Origin: DASQHW01 sp963837155
Lineage (GTDB): Bacteria; Actinomycetota; Acidimicrobiia; IMCC26256; PALSA-610
Assembly: GCA_963837155.1 (NCBI GenBank)
Contig: CAWIMB010000002.1
Coordinates: 3,224,001 to 3,288,000 of the forward strand
Length of the DNA stretch: 64,000 bases
Reading direction: 5' to 3'
Below the pieces are notes generated by a model. It saw only the letters and a list, made by a program, of their open reading frames with translations, ran no database searches and had not been told where the DNA came from. Shown in pieces: positions 45,502 through 58,114 of this stretch; the stretch's first letter is position 1, and each line of letters opens with the position of its first letter. The position numbers and the translations under genes are program-made.

Positions 45502-47260
45502 CGGCGATCCACGTTACCAATTGCTCGGCGACGTTCTCCGCGACATCCCAATGTTCCGAAGACCGCGCATTGGCAAGCGCGTCGAGCATCGTTTTGACGT
45601 CGGCACTCCGCGGGTCCTCACGTCTCAGCATCGACGCGAGATGACGTTGACTTGACGCTTCCACGAGGTTCACCACGACATGCGTCGCAAGCTCCTCCTC
45701 GGGCCCGCCTGTTTCGGGGTCTTCGACCGCCAGGCGCTGCAGCAGGGCCGCCACCTCAGGAGATACCCGTTCCAGGCACTCGTGCCACGGCCAGCTGGTC
45801 AGAGCGTCGAACGCGGTCCGCGCGAGCGAATCAGCGAAGAGGACGCCATCGAGCCGGCCACTCATCAGGTCGGGCGCGTGCACCGCCCAGCGCAGGGCGT
45901 CGAGCTCGCGGCGATCAACAGTGCGGGCGACATCGGGCGAACGGGCGGGTTGCTCCCGTTGCCCGTGCGGACGCGTGCGCGCGCGTTCCACGGTTGTTCG
46001 CAGCCGATCGGCGTCGATGTCGAGCCGGCTCGAGAGTTTCATCACGTATTGATCACGGACCAGATCGTTCGGATGCTCTGCAATCATCGCCGCCGCGTTC
46101 TGCGCGACACGCGCTCGACCCTCGAGCGACAACAGATCCTCGCCGCGCAGCAACCGATCGAGACGGAACTCGAGGAACGGCGACGCACCTTTTACTGCGG
46201 CGAGCAGCTGTTGTGGATCGTCACTGAAAATATCTGCGGGGTCACGGCCGGGCGGGAGATCAGCGACCTGGAATTGCACCTCGTACCGCTGCTCCCACTG
46301 AAAGCAGCGTTCGGCGGCAGCTTGTCCGGCACTGTCCGCGTCGTAGGCAAGTGTGACTTTGCGGGCAAGGTTCTTCAGCGTGAGGAAGTGCTCGTCGGCA
46401 AGCGCGGTGCCGCACGTCGCGACCGCAGTCGTTACGCCGGCGAGGACGAACGCCATCACGTCGGTGTATCCCTCGCAGATCACGACTTCGCCTTGGGCGA
46501 CGATCTCGCCCTTCGCCCAGTTCAACCCGTACAGCAGGCGCGACTTCTGGTAGATCGCGGTCTCGGCGGTGTTCTTGTACTTCGGACCCTGCGCACCTTC
46601 GAGCATCCGGCCGCCGAAACCGACGGGATCGCCGCGCGTGTCCCAGATCGGGAACATCAAGCGACCGCGGAACGCGTCTTGCAGCTTGTTGGCCTTGTTG
46701 ACGAACGCGAGACCCGCGTCCGTGATGTCCTGGCGGCCGAATTTCTCCTTTTGGAGATGGGTGCTCAGCGCGTCGTAGCCATCGGGCGACCAGCCGAGCG
46801 AGAAGCGGCGCGCGGCATCGCCGTCAAAGCCCCGGCTCCGGAGATAGCGGCGCGCGTTGCCGGCATCGGCACTCCCGAGCAGTCGCTGGTGGTAGAAGTC
46901 GATGGCGGCTTGTGTTGCTTCGTGAAGCCGCTGTTTGCGCTTCCGTTCCTGCGAGAAGTTGGCGTCGTCATAGCGCAGCGTGATGTTGGCGCGCGCCGCG
47001 AGCCGCTCGACCGCACCCACGAAGTCGAGCTGCTCGACCTCGCGGATGAACGTGATCGCGTCGCCACTCTTTTGGCAACCGAAACAAAAATAGACAGCTT
47101 TGTCGGGGCTCACCGAGAACGAGGGCGTCTTCTCGGTGTGGAACGGGCACAAGCCCTGGAAGCGACGGCCGACGCGCTTCAGCGCGACGTGCTCACCAAT
47201 GAGCGCGACGAGGTCAGTCGATTCGCGAACCCGGGCGACGTCGTCGTCGAGGATGCCCAC
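45485..47260 (-). CDS. dnaG: DNA primase DnaG
   Basis: 591 aa. N-terminal CHC2 zinc finger (Cys38, His41, Cys59, Cys62 in GLCPFHTEKTPSF and VYFCFGCQ), the primase core and a TOPRIM domain with VVICEGYTDVMAF and LAYDADSAGQAA, then a helicase-binding C-terminus. It makes RNA primers for replication. The gene is intact although many neighbours are frameshifted. ATG at 47260; 17 bp after dgt start region in the same direction. Confidence 0.97.
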   Translation of the reverse strand: MGILDDDVARVRESTDLVALIGEHVALKRVGRRFQGLCPFHTEKTPSFSVSPDKAVYFCFGCQKSGDAITFIREVEQLDFVGAVERLAARANITLRYDDANFSQERKRKQRLHEATQAAIDFYHQRLLGSADAGNARRYLRSRGFDGDAARRFSLGWSPDGYDALSTHLQKEKFGRQDITDAGLAFVNKANKLQDAFRGRLMFPIWDTRGDPVGFGGRMLEGAQGPKYKNTAETAIYQKSRLLYGLNWAKGEIVAQGEVVICEGYTDVMAFVLAGVTTAVATCGTALADEHFLTLKNLARKVTLAYDADSAGQAAAERCFQWEQRYEVQFQVADLPPGRDPADIFSDDPQQLLAAVKGASPFLEFRLDRLLRGEDLLSLEGRARVAQNAAAMIAEHPNDLVRDQYVMKLSSRLDIDADRLRTTVERARTRPHGQREQPARSPDVARTVDRRELDALRWAVHAPDLMSGRLDGVLFADSLARTAFDALTSWPWHECLERVSPEVAALLQRLAVEDPETGGPEEELATHVVVNLVEASSQRHLASMLRREDPRSADVKTMLDALANARSSEHWDVAENVAEQLVTWIADDGDA

Positions 47261-47277
47261 GACCGCACCTTATGGCG

Positions 47278-48354
47278 CTACACACCGCGTGGGAGGTCTT
47301 CCGGACGCCAGCCGAGGAGCTCGACACCGAGCCCGAGTGCGTAGCGATCGGTCATTCCACTCACGTAGCGCACCGCGACCGCCGCCGCTTCGAGTGATCC
47401 GGCGCGCAGCTCGTCGTGACGGCCGGTCGCGTGGCGGGGCAAACGCGCGGGGGCATCGACAAAGAAATCGACGAGACCGCGCAGCAGCCCGACGACCTTC
47501 TCCGCTTGGCGCCGCGCCGCGGGCCGTAAGTAGATGCGGTCGAAGTTGAACGCACGGAAGGCCGCAAGTGCCGACGCCGCGGGCTCGGTCATGCCGACAT
47601 GACCGCCGCGATCGATGGCGTCGAGCACCGCGTAGACGAACGTTCCGATCTGCCGGGACCGATCCCGGCCGACGACGCTGGCGACTTCCTCCGGCAAGTC
47701 TTCCGGGACGAGGATGCCCGCGCGCCGCGCGTCCTCGAAGTCGTGGCAGACGTACGCGATGCGATCGGCCCACGCGACGATTTCACCTTCCGCCGTCGAC
47801 GGCGCGGGCCGGCGCCACGAGTGATTGCGCACGCCGTCGATCGTCTCCGCACAGAGGTTCAACGGCGCGAGCGTTACGTCCGCGCCGTACACCGCGTGGT
47901 CGTAGCCGCCGGGCACGTACGGCGAGAACGCTTCCTCGCTCGGATGACCGCCGGGACCGTGGCCGCAGTCGTGTGCGAGCGCGATCGCCTCGGTGAGCGG
48001 CAGGCACAGGTCGGCCGCTCGGGCGATCCCGGTCGCGATCTGGGCGACCTCCACCGCGTGCGTGAGGCGAGTGCGGAGATGATCGTCCTCGGGGGCGATG
48101 AACACTTGGCACTTGCCCGCGAGGCGCCGCCACGGCGGTGAGTGCTTGATCCGGTCGAGGTCGCGTTCGAAGCACACACGGAATGGGTCGGGTGCTTCTT
48201 CACGTGCGCGCGTGCCGGCGCCCACCGGCCGGGCCGCGCCGGGTGCGAGCGTCGCGTCGAGCTCGGCCTCACGCTCCTCCCGCCTGCGCACGCGACGACC
48301 GACGAAGTGCCGCCCTTCGTGGGCTTCGCGAACTACGACCTCGTCGACCTGCAT
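47278..48354 (-). CDS. dgt: Deoxyguanosinetriphosphate triphosphohydrolase-like HD protein
   Basis: 358 aa. HD-domain metal residues are seen in HAVEVAQIATGIARA, ALAHDCGHGPGGHPSEEAF and the late WADRIAYVCHDFEDA. Members remove the triphosphate from dGTP and control the dNTP pool. I choose the ATG at 48354 (MQVDEVVVREAHEG) and not the frame start at 48405. It lies between dnaG and a hairpin-flanked GNAT gene, the usual place of dgt beside dnaG in actinobacteria. Confidence 0.9.
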   Translation of the reverse strand: MQVDEVVVREAHEGRHFVGRRVRRREEREAELDATLAPGAARPVGAGTRAREEAPDPFRVCFERDLDRIKHSPPWRRLAGKCQVFIAPEDDHLRTRLTHAVEVAQIATGIARAADLCLPLTEAIALAHDCGHGPGGHPSEEAFSPYVPGGYDHAVYGADVTLAPLNLCAETIDGVRNHSWRRPAPSTAEGEIVAWADRIAYVCHDFEDARRAGILVPEDLPEEVASVVGRDRSRQIGTFVYAVLDAIDRGGHVGMTEPAASALAAFRAFNFDRIYLRPAARRQAEKVVGLLRGLVDFFVDAPARLPRHATGRHDELRAGSLEAAAVAVRYVSGMTDRYALGLGVELLGWRPEDLPRGV

Positions 48355-48393
48355 GTAGCCAGGGTAACGGCCGGGTGAGACAGCTACGGACGA

Positions 48394-48440
48394 CCGTTTG
48401 GGCACTTGTACACGCCCGTCCGCGTTGAACTGCCCAAACG
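48394..48440. repeat. Palindromic repeat element, copy A
   Basis: A 47-bp element with 10-bp perfect arms (CGTTTGGGCA at 48395-48404 and TGCCCAAACG at 48431-48440) and a 26-base middle that is itself conserved in copy B at 48898-48947. It lies after the GNAT gene and before dgt. Likely a dispersed REP-like element that may end transcription. Confidence 0.75.
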
Positions 48441-48453
48441 CTGACGCGGGCGG

Positions 48454-48872
48454 TCATCGAGAGGCATTGCGGCGTTCCATCATCCGCTCGACGTGGGTGG
48501 GCGTCGCGAAGCCGAACTGCGCGTAGAGCCCGTGGGCGTCGCGGGTATCGAGCGTCACGCGCCAGACCGGTTCGAGGTCTTCCATGAGACACCGCATGAG
48601 GAACTTGCCGCGACCGCCCCGGTGTTCGGACGCAACGAAGACGTCGCCGATCCACGCGAACCACTGGCCATCGGTGACGACCCGTGCGAACCCGACCTGC
48701 GCGCCCGATGGCACATGCACCAGCGAGTAGCACCGCGAGTTCGCGACGAGATGGTCGCTGATCGCGCCGCTACGTCCGGGTCCCAGTACGAACACTCGGC
48801 GATGAATCGGTGCGTCGCGTCGAGGTCGACGCGGCCGCGATCGGTCGTGACGAGATACTCACCGTCAACCAT
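48454..48872 (-). CDS. GNAT-family N-acetyltransferase (one frameshift)
   Basis: About 139 aa when repaired. Restored reading gives HRFIAECSYWGPGRSGAISD and then QVGFARVVTDGQWFAWIGDV, ASEHRGGRGKFLM (acetyl-CoA-binding loop) and TRDAHGLYAQFGF. One G seems to be missing from a G run at 48780-48784. Literal frames give two overlapping pieces. I start at the ATG at 48872. The substrate is unknown. The gene is bracketed by two copies of a palindromic repeat. Confidence 0.8.
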
Positions 48873-48897
48873 TCGCAAGTCGCGCCCGGATCCAGTA

Positions 48898-48947
48898 ACC
48901 GTTTGGGCACTTCTACGCGAACGTCCGCGAACAACTGCCCAAACGGT
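48898..48947. repeat. Palindromic repeat element, copy B
   Basis: A 50-bp element with 12-bp perfect arms (ACCGTTTGGGCA at 48898-48909 and TGCCCAAACGGT at 48936-48947). The middle keeps the CTT-TAC-CG...CGTCCGCG pattern of copy A. It starts six bases after the ppdK stop and lies ahead of the GNAT gene. Confidence 0.75.
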
Positions 48948-48953
48948 CGCCGC

Positions 48954-51585
<2,632 letters not shown>

Positions 51586-51664
51586 GGTTGCTTTCGCTCC
51601 CGTCCTTGCGGCCTGCGGCGAGCGGGACTCCGCTTCGCTGCCGTCTTCGGCATCTCTCAACCCC

Positions 51665-52667
51665 TCAACTTTCGTCGTCAGCGACGACCATCGTGTGCGC
51701 GAAGCGGTCGTGCATGCCCTGCATGTTCGCGTTGCGCATCCAGCCGATGACCCCGACGAGCACGATCGCCGCGGCGAGTGGACCCACCACGAAGAACAGG
51801 GCGAACGTGACCAGGATCAACGTGCCGTACCGTTTGATCGCGTCGCCGGCGCGCAGTGGTGTGCCGTCGTCGCGCAGCACGCGGAAATGTTGTAACCGCT
51901 TTCCGAACGTGCGACCGGAAACGATCGTCGGGACGACGAGATAGAGGAAGCCTACGAGGAAGAGCCCGCCGATGACCGAATAGAAGATCGGCTGGAGCTT
52001 GTTGCTCTCCTTCGTAAACGCGTCGTTGCTCCGCGTGTAGTCGTCTTTCGCGACGTCCGCGTCGTGTTGCGCCTTCGAGATCGCTTCGGGGTTGTTCGTC
52101 TTCTTGGCATCACTCAGTGCCTTGTTCGCGTCGTCCCTCGTCTTCGACTTTGCGTCCACATCGTCACGAAGGCGATTGATGTTGTCGACCGTTTCCTTGT
52201 TCGTGGCGTTCGCGATCGCGGGCGCGACGACGTACGCGGCGACGATGAACAGCCCGAGCAGCACCAGCAGGTCGATCGACATTGCGATCACGCGCTCGTT
52301 TCGGCGCCGGGAAGTGGGTGCCAGGTGGGGGCGTAATCGTCGGCGTCCCGAGCTCTCGGCCCTTGCGCGCCGGACGGGCGGCGGGGGCGGCGCGTGCCGG
52401 CTTCCGCCGTCCGTTGGCGCTCGCCTCCACGTCGTCGTCCTCGTCGCCGTCGTCGTCCGACGACCCGTGCGTGCGCTGCTCGTCGTAGCGACCGCGCTGA
52501 TACGGGTCGGAGAGGACGTTCCACGCCTTGTTCAGGTTGGCCGCGTCCACCTTGCCCGAATCGCTCGTGGAGTCGATCGTGGCTTTGCGTTCGCGGTATG
52601 CGGTACGGATTTCGTCGGTGGCGGCGTCGGGGTCGACACCCAGAAGTGAGTAGTAATCGTCCATCAT
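51665..52667 (-). CDS. DnaJ-domain / RDD-family membrane fusion protein (one frameshift)
   Basis: 333 aa when repaired. N-terminal J domain (DDYYSLLGVDPDAATDEIRT, NLNKAWNVLSDPYQRGRYDE) in which the HPD tripeptide is absent, then a charged linker with PPPGTHFPAPKERVIAMSID, then an RDD membrane domain with three helices and a central coiled segment (ETVDNINRLRDDVDAKSKTR). One extra base at 52297-52301 separates the halves; dropping it joins PAPK to ERVIAMSIDLL, the normal start of an RDD domain. The ATG overlaps the restored glyQS stop (ATGA). Without HPD it should not stimulate DnaK; the J fold may serve to recruit partners. Confidence 0.75.
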
Positions 52668-54002
52668 TTCTCGAGTCGGTGGTGCAGCTCCTGCACGAGG
52701 CGATCGAGCGCGACACGGTCCTGGCTCATCGTGTCGCGATCCGCGAATGGTGACAGCGTGGTCATCGAGGGAGTCGAAGTCGATCGTGACGCACAACGGC
52801 GTGCCGATCTCGTCCTGGCGGCGGTACCGGCGTCCGATCGCACCCGCGAGATCGACGTCGATCATGAAATGCGGCCGCAGCGCCTTGGCGACGTCCTGCG
52901 CGAGCGGTGTGAGCTTTTCGTTCTTCGAGAGCGGAAGCACGGCAACCTTGATCGGTGCCAGACGGGGGTCGAGCCGCAACACCGTGCGCTTCTCGACCTT
53001 GCCCTCGCCGGTCGGCGCCTCGTCCTCGTCGTAGGCGGAAAGCAGGAACGCGAGCGTGGCCCGGTCGGCTCCTGCCGCGGGCTCGATCACGTAGGGCACG
53101 TAGCGCTCGTCGTTTTCCTGGTCGTAGTACGTGAGGTCCTCGCCGGAGAACTTGGCGTGCTGGGTGAGGTCGTAGTCGGTGCGCTGCGCGATGCCCTCGA
53201 GCTCGCCCCAGCCCCACGGGTAGCGGTACTCGATGTCGCTCGTTCCGGTTGAGTAGTGCGAGAGCTCGTCCGGGTCGTGCGGGCGGATACGCAGCGCATC
53301 CTCAGGGATGCCGTGCTCGATGTACCAGCGGTAGCGCTCGCCGACCCAATACTCGAACCACTTCGGACTCTCGTCGGGCGGCACGAAGTACTCCATCTCC
53401 ATCTGCTCGAACTCGCGCGTCCGAAAGATGAAGTTGCCGGGCGTGATCTCGTTCCGGAACGACTTGCCAATCTCCGCGATACCGAACGGCGGCTTCTTGC
53501 GCGTCGTTGTCTGCACGTTCTTGAAGTTCACAAAGATGCCCTGAGCCGTCTCCGGCCGCAGATACGCGACCGACGCGTCGTCCTCGATCGGCCCGACGTG
53601 CGTCTTGAACATCAAGTTGAAGTGCCGGGCCTCGGTGAAGCTGTCCTTCGCGCCGCAGTTCGGGCAGGCGCCGGACTCCGGAAGCTGGTCCGCCCGGAAG
53701 CGCTCCTTGCACTTCCGGCAGTCGACGAGCGGGTCCGTGAACGTGGCCACGTGGCCGCTCGCCTCCCAGACCTTCGGCGCCATGAGGATCGCCGCGTCGA
53801 GACCCACGATGTCGTCCCGGAGCTGCACCATCGAGTGCCACCACGCGTCCTTGACATTGCGTTTGAGCAGCACGCCGAGGGGCCCGTAGTCCCAGGTTGA
53901 ACGGAACCCGCCGTAGATGTCGGACGACGGGAACACCAGGCCACGGCGCTTCGCGAGGTTGACCACGCGGTCCATGAGCTTGGGATCGACGGGCGGGGCC
54001 AT
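52664..54002 (-). CDS. glyQS: Glycyl-tRNA synthetase, dimeric type (one frameshift)
   Basis: 445 aa when repaired. Class IIa synthetase: GLVFPSSDIYGGFRSTWDYG, a four-Cys zinc site (CRKCKERF and GACPNCGA), motif 2 EIGKSFRNEITPGNFIFRTR, and the anticodon-binding end ALRPHFMIDVDLAGAIGRRY. One extra base at 52741-52742 (GG for G) displaces the last 25 codons; the repaired end reads DRDTMSQDRVALDRLVQELH and stops on a TGA that overlaps the next ATG. I start at the ATG at 54002; the upstream frame is a shadow of recO. Confidence 0.93.
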
Positions 54003-54054
54003 AGCGTCCCAGGCTACTCGCCCGTTTTCGTCGAACTCCTCTCGTTCCGGGCTG

Positions 54055-54789
54055 TTAGAGCAAGGTCGCGGAGCGGAGACGGCGCTCTCCGTGGTGCTCG
54101 AGCGCCCGGATCCCGAGGTGCTCGACTTCGTGGGTGGCCGCGCTTGGAACCTCGGCGAGCACGCCGTTGAGTGCGCCGCCCAGCATGCGGCGCAACAGAT
54201 CGAGCGCGGGCGCCGACACCTGCCGACCGCCACCACGCGCGCAGGCCCGGCAGAGCGTTCCGCCCTCGTCGAGGTCGAACGCGACGAGCTCGGCGTCGTC
54301 GATCCCACTCGGGCTGCCGCCACACCGGGCGCAGGCGTCGAGCATGGGATGGAATCCCTCGAGCGACAGCAGCTTCCAGAAGAACGCGGTCGTGACGAGC
54401 GGGCTGCGACGTTGCGCGAGCGCGCGCAACGCTCCGGTGAGCATGCGATACAACGCTGGGTTCGGTTCGCGTTCCTGTGCGACTTGATCGACCGCTTCGA
54501 GCATCGGCACTGCATGCGTGAGCAACGCGTACTCCTCGCGCAACGCTCGGTGTGCTTCCACTGTCTCGGCTTGGGTGACGATGTCGAGCTCGCGGCCGTT
54601 GTAGCACTGCAGTGCGACCCGGCTCGTCGGCTCGAGACGTGCCCCGAACTTGCTCGTCGTCTTGCGTATGCCCTTGGCAACCGCGCGGACCTTGCCGTGC
54701 CCCTGGGTCAGGATCGTGACGATGCGGTCGGCCTCGCCGAGCTTGATCGTGCGCAGCACGACCCCCTCATCTCGATAAAGCCCAGGCAC
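54055..54789 (-). CDS. recO: DNA repair protein RecO
   Basis: 244 aa. Starts YRDEGVVLRTIKLGEADRIV, the OB-fold typical of RecO, and has a C-terminal zinc site made by CARCGG and CRACARG. RecO helps RecA load on SSB-coated single strands. It lies between uppS and glyQS, the usual actinobacterial order uppS-recO region. ATG at 54789. Intact. Confidence 0.93.
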   Translation of the reverse strand: MPGLYRDEGVVLRTIKLGEADRIVTILTQGHGKVRAVAKGIRKTTSKFGARLEPTSRVALQCYNGRELDIVTQAETVEAHRALREEYALLTHAVPMLEAVDQVAQEREPNPALYRMLTGALRALAQRRSPLVTTAFFWKLLSLEGFHPMLDACARCGGSPSGIDDAELVAFDLDEGGTLCRACARGGGRQVSAPALDLLRRMLGGALNGVLAEVPSAATHEVEHLGIRALEHHGERRLRSATLL

Positions 54790-54807
54790 ATCTTCACCCT
54801 ACGACGG

Positions 54808-55540
54808 TTAGACCGAGCCGAAGCGGCGCTCGCGCTTTTGGTATTCGGCGATGGCTTCGACGAGGTGCTCGGTCCGGAAGTCGGGCCACAGCACGTCGGT
54901 GAACACGAGCTCGGAGTACGCGAGCTCCCACAAGAGATAGTTCGAGATCCGGAACTCGCCCGACGTGCGGACGAGCAGGTCGGGATCGGGCATGTCCGGC
55001 GCGTAGAGGTGGCGGTGCAGGACGCGCTCGTCGATCTTGCCGGGGTCGAGCCGGCCCGCTGCTACCTCCCGGGCGATCGCCCGGGTCGCGTCGACCAACT
55101 CGGCGCGGCCCCCGTAGTTGAAGGCGAACGTGAGCGTCAGGCGACGATTCGCCTGCGTCAAAGCCTCGGTTTCCTCGATCCGGCGCCGTACCCGGCCCGG
55201 AACGCGGCCTGTGCGGCGGCCGATGAATCGCACGCGCACGCCGCGCTCGGTGCAGGTCGTCGCGACGCGCCATCAACAAGCGCTCGTTGAAGTTCATCAG
55301 GAAGCGCACTTCGTCGAGTGGGCGTCGCCAGTTCTCGGTCGAGAAGGCGAAGACCGTCAACCACGAAAGGCCGATGTCGAGCGCGCCGTCGACGGTGTCG
55401 AACAGCGCCTCCTCACCGGCTGCGTGCCCCTCGGTCCGCTTGAGGCCCCGCTGCTGCGCCCATCGACCATTCCCGTCCATCACGATCGCAACGTGCGCCG
55501 GAATGCGCTCGGGATCCAGATGAATCACGTCTGCGACCAT
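54808..55540 (-). CDS. uppS: Isoprenyl (undecaprenyl) diphosphate synthase (one frameshift)
   Basis: 243 aa when repaired. The cis-prenyltransferase marks are HVAIVMDGNGRWAQQRG with the catalytic Asp, TVFAFSTENWRRP, LTFAFNYGGRAELVDA, and RTSGEFRISNYLLWELAYSE. The product carries cell-wall precursors. An extra base at 55249-55250 (CACCGAG for CACGAG) breaks the frame after NERLLMARRDDLH; the remainder is read from an overlapping frame. ATG at 55540, 27 bp from the divergent lipid kinase. Confidence 0.92.
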
Positions 55541-55567
55541 AGCTACTGCTGCCACTAGCCTCCGGCC

Positions 55568-56440
55568 GTGCCGTGGACGGCGATCGTCAACCCGGCGGCG
55601 GGGCGCGGCCGCACACGAAAACTCCTTCCCGAGCTCACACAGGCTGCGCGAGAAGCCGGGGTCGAGTTGCACGTCTCACCCGAGCCGGGCGCGCCCGCGA
55701 AGCTGGCGCTCGCGGCCGCCGAGGCCGGCAACGATCTCGTTGCATGTGGCGGCGACGGCCTGGTGACCGAAGTCGTAGGCGTCGCCGCCGATACGGGACG
55801 ACGGCTCGCAGTGGTACCGACCGGGGCGGGGAACGACTTCGCCCGTGTTCTCGGCTACGACGCCAAGCGTCCGCTCGATGCCTTCCGCGCGCTCGCGGAC
55901 GGTACCGATCGGGTCGTCGACCTCGGTCGCGTGAACGGCCGGTGGTACACGTGTGTGACCGCATCGGGGTTCGACGCAGAAGCGAATCGCTGGGCGAACA
56001 CCGTGCAACGTCTCTCGGGCACCACGTTGTACATCGCGGCGGTCCTGCGAACGCTCGCGGTCTACAAGCCACACCCGTTCCGGTTGTCGGTCGACGGTGA
56101 AGAGCGCGAGATGCGCGCGTGGCTCGTCGCGGTTGGCAATGGGCCCGCGTACGCGGGCGGCATGCGCGTCACGCCGAACGCGCGCCTCGATGACGGACTG
56201 CTCGATGTGACCGTCGTCGGCGCCGTCTCGAAGGCGGAATTCCTTCTGAACTTTCCCAAGATCTTCAAAGGCACGCACGTCTCGCACCCGCGAGTGCAGA
56301 CGTTCCGCGGCAAGTTGATCGAGCTCGCATCGCTCGACCCGTCGGTGCCGATGGAGGTGTACGCCGATGGCGAACGCGTCGGCCCGTTGCCCGGCACGAT
56401 GGAGGCAGTGCCGGACGCGCTGAACGTACGCGTGCCGTAG
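55568..56440 (+). CDS. Diacylglycerol/lipid kinase family protein (DagK/YegS-like)
   Basis: 290 aa. The nucleotide-binding NPAAGRGR, ACGGDGLVTEV (GGDG) and PTGAGNDFAR motifs are those of the DAGK catalytic family, and the C-terminal YADGERVGPLP strand completes the fold. It phosphorylates diacylglycerol or related lipids. The GTG/ATG-like start lies at the GTG at 55568. Its TAG abuts the reverse stop of the cupredoxin gene (TAGCTA). Confidence 0.88.
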   Translation: MPWTAIVNPAAGRGRTRKLLPELTQAAREAGVELHVSPEPGAPAKLALAAAEAGNDLVACGGDGLVTEVVGVAADTGRRLAVVPTGAGNDFARVLGYDAKRPLDAFRALADGTDRVVDLGRVNGRWYTCVTASGFDAEANRWANTVQRLSGTTLYIAAVLRTLAVYKPHPFRLSVDGEEREMRAWLVAVGNGPAYAGGMRVTPNARLDDGLLDVTVVGAVSKAEFLLNFPKIFKGTHVSHPRVQTFRGKLIELASLDPSVPMEVYADGERVGPLPGTMEAVPDALNVRVP

Positions 56441-57235
56441 CTACTCGCCGCCGCCGGCGGCGGCTGTCGGTGGGTTCCCGGCGTCGACGAGCGCCTGCTC
56501 GAGCGGGACGGCCGGCCCGGTCACGGTGACGGTGCCCTTCATGCCATTCGCCTCGTGGCCCGGGATCGAGCAGAAGAAGTTGTAGACGCCGGGCTCGCCG
56601 AAGTACGCGACGGCAGACTCCTTGGGCGCCGCGGCCTTCAACTCGGGGAAGAGCGTCGTGGCCTCGTGGAACCCGAAGGTGTGGGAGCCCGCGAAGGTCA
56701 CGTTGAACTTCACGAGGCCGGTCTTCGCGGTGAACGCGTTGGGCCGGAACTCGGTGCTCGGACCGGCCGTGACGTTCTCGGTCACCTTCGTCTTCAGCGT
56801 CGGTGGCAGCGTCGAGGCTTCGGCGTTGTGGTCCTCGGAGTGCCCGAGCGAGATCCAGCCCGAGAACGACAGCGTGACGAGGAACAGTGCCGTCAGGAGA
56901 ATCACCGACACCTGTCGCATCCGGGGGGCGGCCGAGAGCAAGCCCGCGCCGCAGAGGATCAGCAGCGTGATGACCGTGCCGATGATCACCGGAATGTGGC
57001 CGTGCGCCGAGAGGAACAGACGCGACACGTTGAGCACGTACACGACGATGCCGACGACGACCGCGACCGGGAGCACGAGCGGCACGAGGTATCGCTCGAC
57101 GTAGGGCCGGTGCCAGAACGGAATCGGCTCGGCTGCCGGCGGCGCCTCGACTTCGGCGGCGGGCACCGCCTCGAGGTCGTCGGGCTGCTCGGGCTCGCCG
57201 TCGCCCTCGGTTGTGGTGGTCGTGGTGTCGGTCAT
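56441..57235 (-). CDS. Membrane protein with cupredoxin domain
   Basis: 264 aa. Thr-rich cytoplasmic start (MTDTTTTTTEGDGEPEQPDD), three membrane helices (VLPVAVVVGIVVYVLNVSRL; IPVIIGTVITLLILCGAGLL; VSVILLTALFLVTLSFSGWI), then an outer cupredoxin with His in GSHTFGFH, then FFCSIPGHEANGM giving the Cys, His and Met of a type 1 copper site. It ends the oxidase operon and may feed electrons or copper to it. ATG at 57235 overlaps the restored ctaG stop (ATGA). Read literally it is fused to ctaG; see there. Confidence 0.82.
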   Translation of the reverse strand: MTDTTTTTTEGDGEPEQPDDLEAVPAAEVEAPPAAEPIPFWHRPYVERYLVPLVLPVAVVVGIVVYVLNVSRLFLSAHGHIPVIIGTVITLLILCGAGLLSAAPRMRQVSVILLTALFLVTLSFSGWISLGHSEDHNAEASTLPPTLKTKVTENVTAGPSTEFRPNAFTAKTGLVKFNVTFAGSHTFGFHEATTLFPELKAAAPKESAVAYFGEPGVYNFFCSIPGHEANGMKGTVTVTGPAVPLEQALVDAGNPPTAAAGGGE

Positions 57236-58114
57236 TGCTGTTGCAATCCCATCAGTTCTCGGTCGAGGTCGGCGTGAGGAACGCCGCTGGAGCGCGCTGC
57301 CGCTCTCCTCGGCGTTGTACCAGCGGAAGAAGATGATCGTGATCGTGATCCAAAGGCTGAAGCCCACGACGATCTTCATGATCAGGCCGGCCATACGCAT
57401 GTCGTCGAGGGCGGACACGTCCCAGAGCCGCGGCACCTTCTCGTAGAAGCGATACAGCGGGTGGTCGCCGAACGTCAGGAACGACGCGGGGACCGTGGGT
57501 ACGACGGACTGCAGGAACAGGAAGAGCATGCGGACGAGCGGCTGCAGCCGCGGTACTTCGGGCAGCGGCGAGAGAAGCGGCATCCACACGAGCAGCGACG
57601 AAGTGACGATCAGCGTGTGCACACCGAAGTGCACCAGTCCGTGGCGCAAAGACACGTCGACGACGACGGGCGTGTGCGTCACGATCACGACGAGGTTGAA
57701 CACCAGCGTCGCGGGAATCAGTCGCGAGAGGTATCGCACGCTGCGGAGCAGCCAGCGCGGGGACAGCAGCCAGCGCGCCAGCCACGTCGGCGTGCCCATC
57801 AACAACAGCGGCGCCGCGATCACCGAATACACGGTGTGCTGCACCATGTGTACCGAGAACAGGTAGCCCTCACCGAGGTCGTGGACGGGCCAGTCCGACG
57901 CGATCCACAGCGCGAGGACACCTGCCGAGAACGTCGTGAGCTGGAAGCGCGTGACTACTGGGGTTCCGGTGGGCGCCAGGCGCGGTCCGAGCCGCCGTAC
58001 CGCCAAGGCGTACGCGGCGACGATCGAGGCAATCAGCAGCCAGACGTCGGGATGCGGAACCCAGGGCGGGAAACCGGCGGGGGGGGCGGACAGCGCCTCG
58101 GCGAGCACACGCAC
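57232..58114 (-). CDS. ctaG: Cytochrome c oxidase assembly protein CtaG (one frameshift)
   Basis: About 293 aa when repaired; caa3_CtaG membrane family, seven helices, involved in oxidase copper insertion. Marks are HMVQHTVYSVIAAPLLLMGT, VIVTHTPVVVDVSLRHGLVH, SFLTFGDHPLYRFYE and the last helix ending FFRWYNAEESG. The literal frame continues into the next gene, but dropping one extra base at 57289-57290 gives SSGVPHADLDRELMGLQQQ and a TGA overlapping that gene's ATG. GTG at 58114, right after the previous stop. Confidence 0.88.

Noticed and set aside
56441..58114. A natural CtaG-cupredoxin fusion of 557 aa
   Set aside because: The junction reads as Arg-rich low-complexity sequence; dropping one base gives a normal CtaG end with a TGA that overlaps the next ATG, so two genes are more likely.
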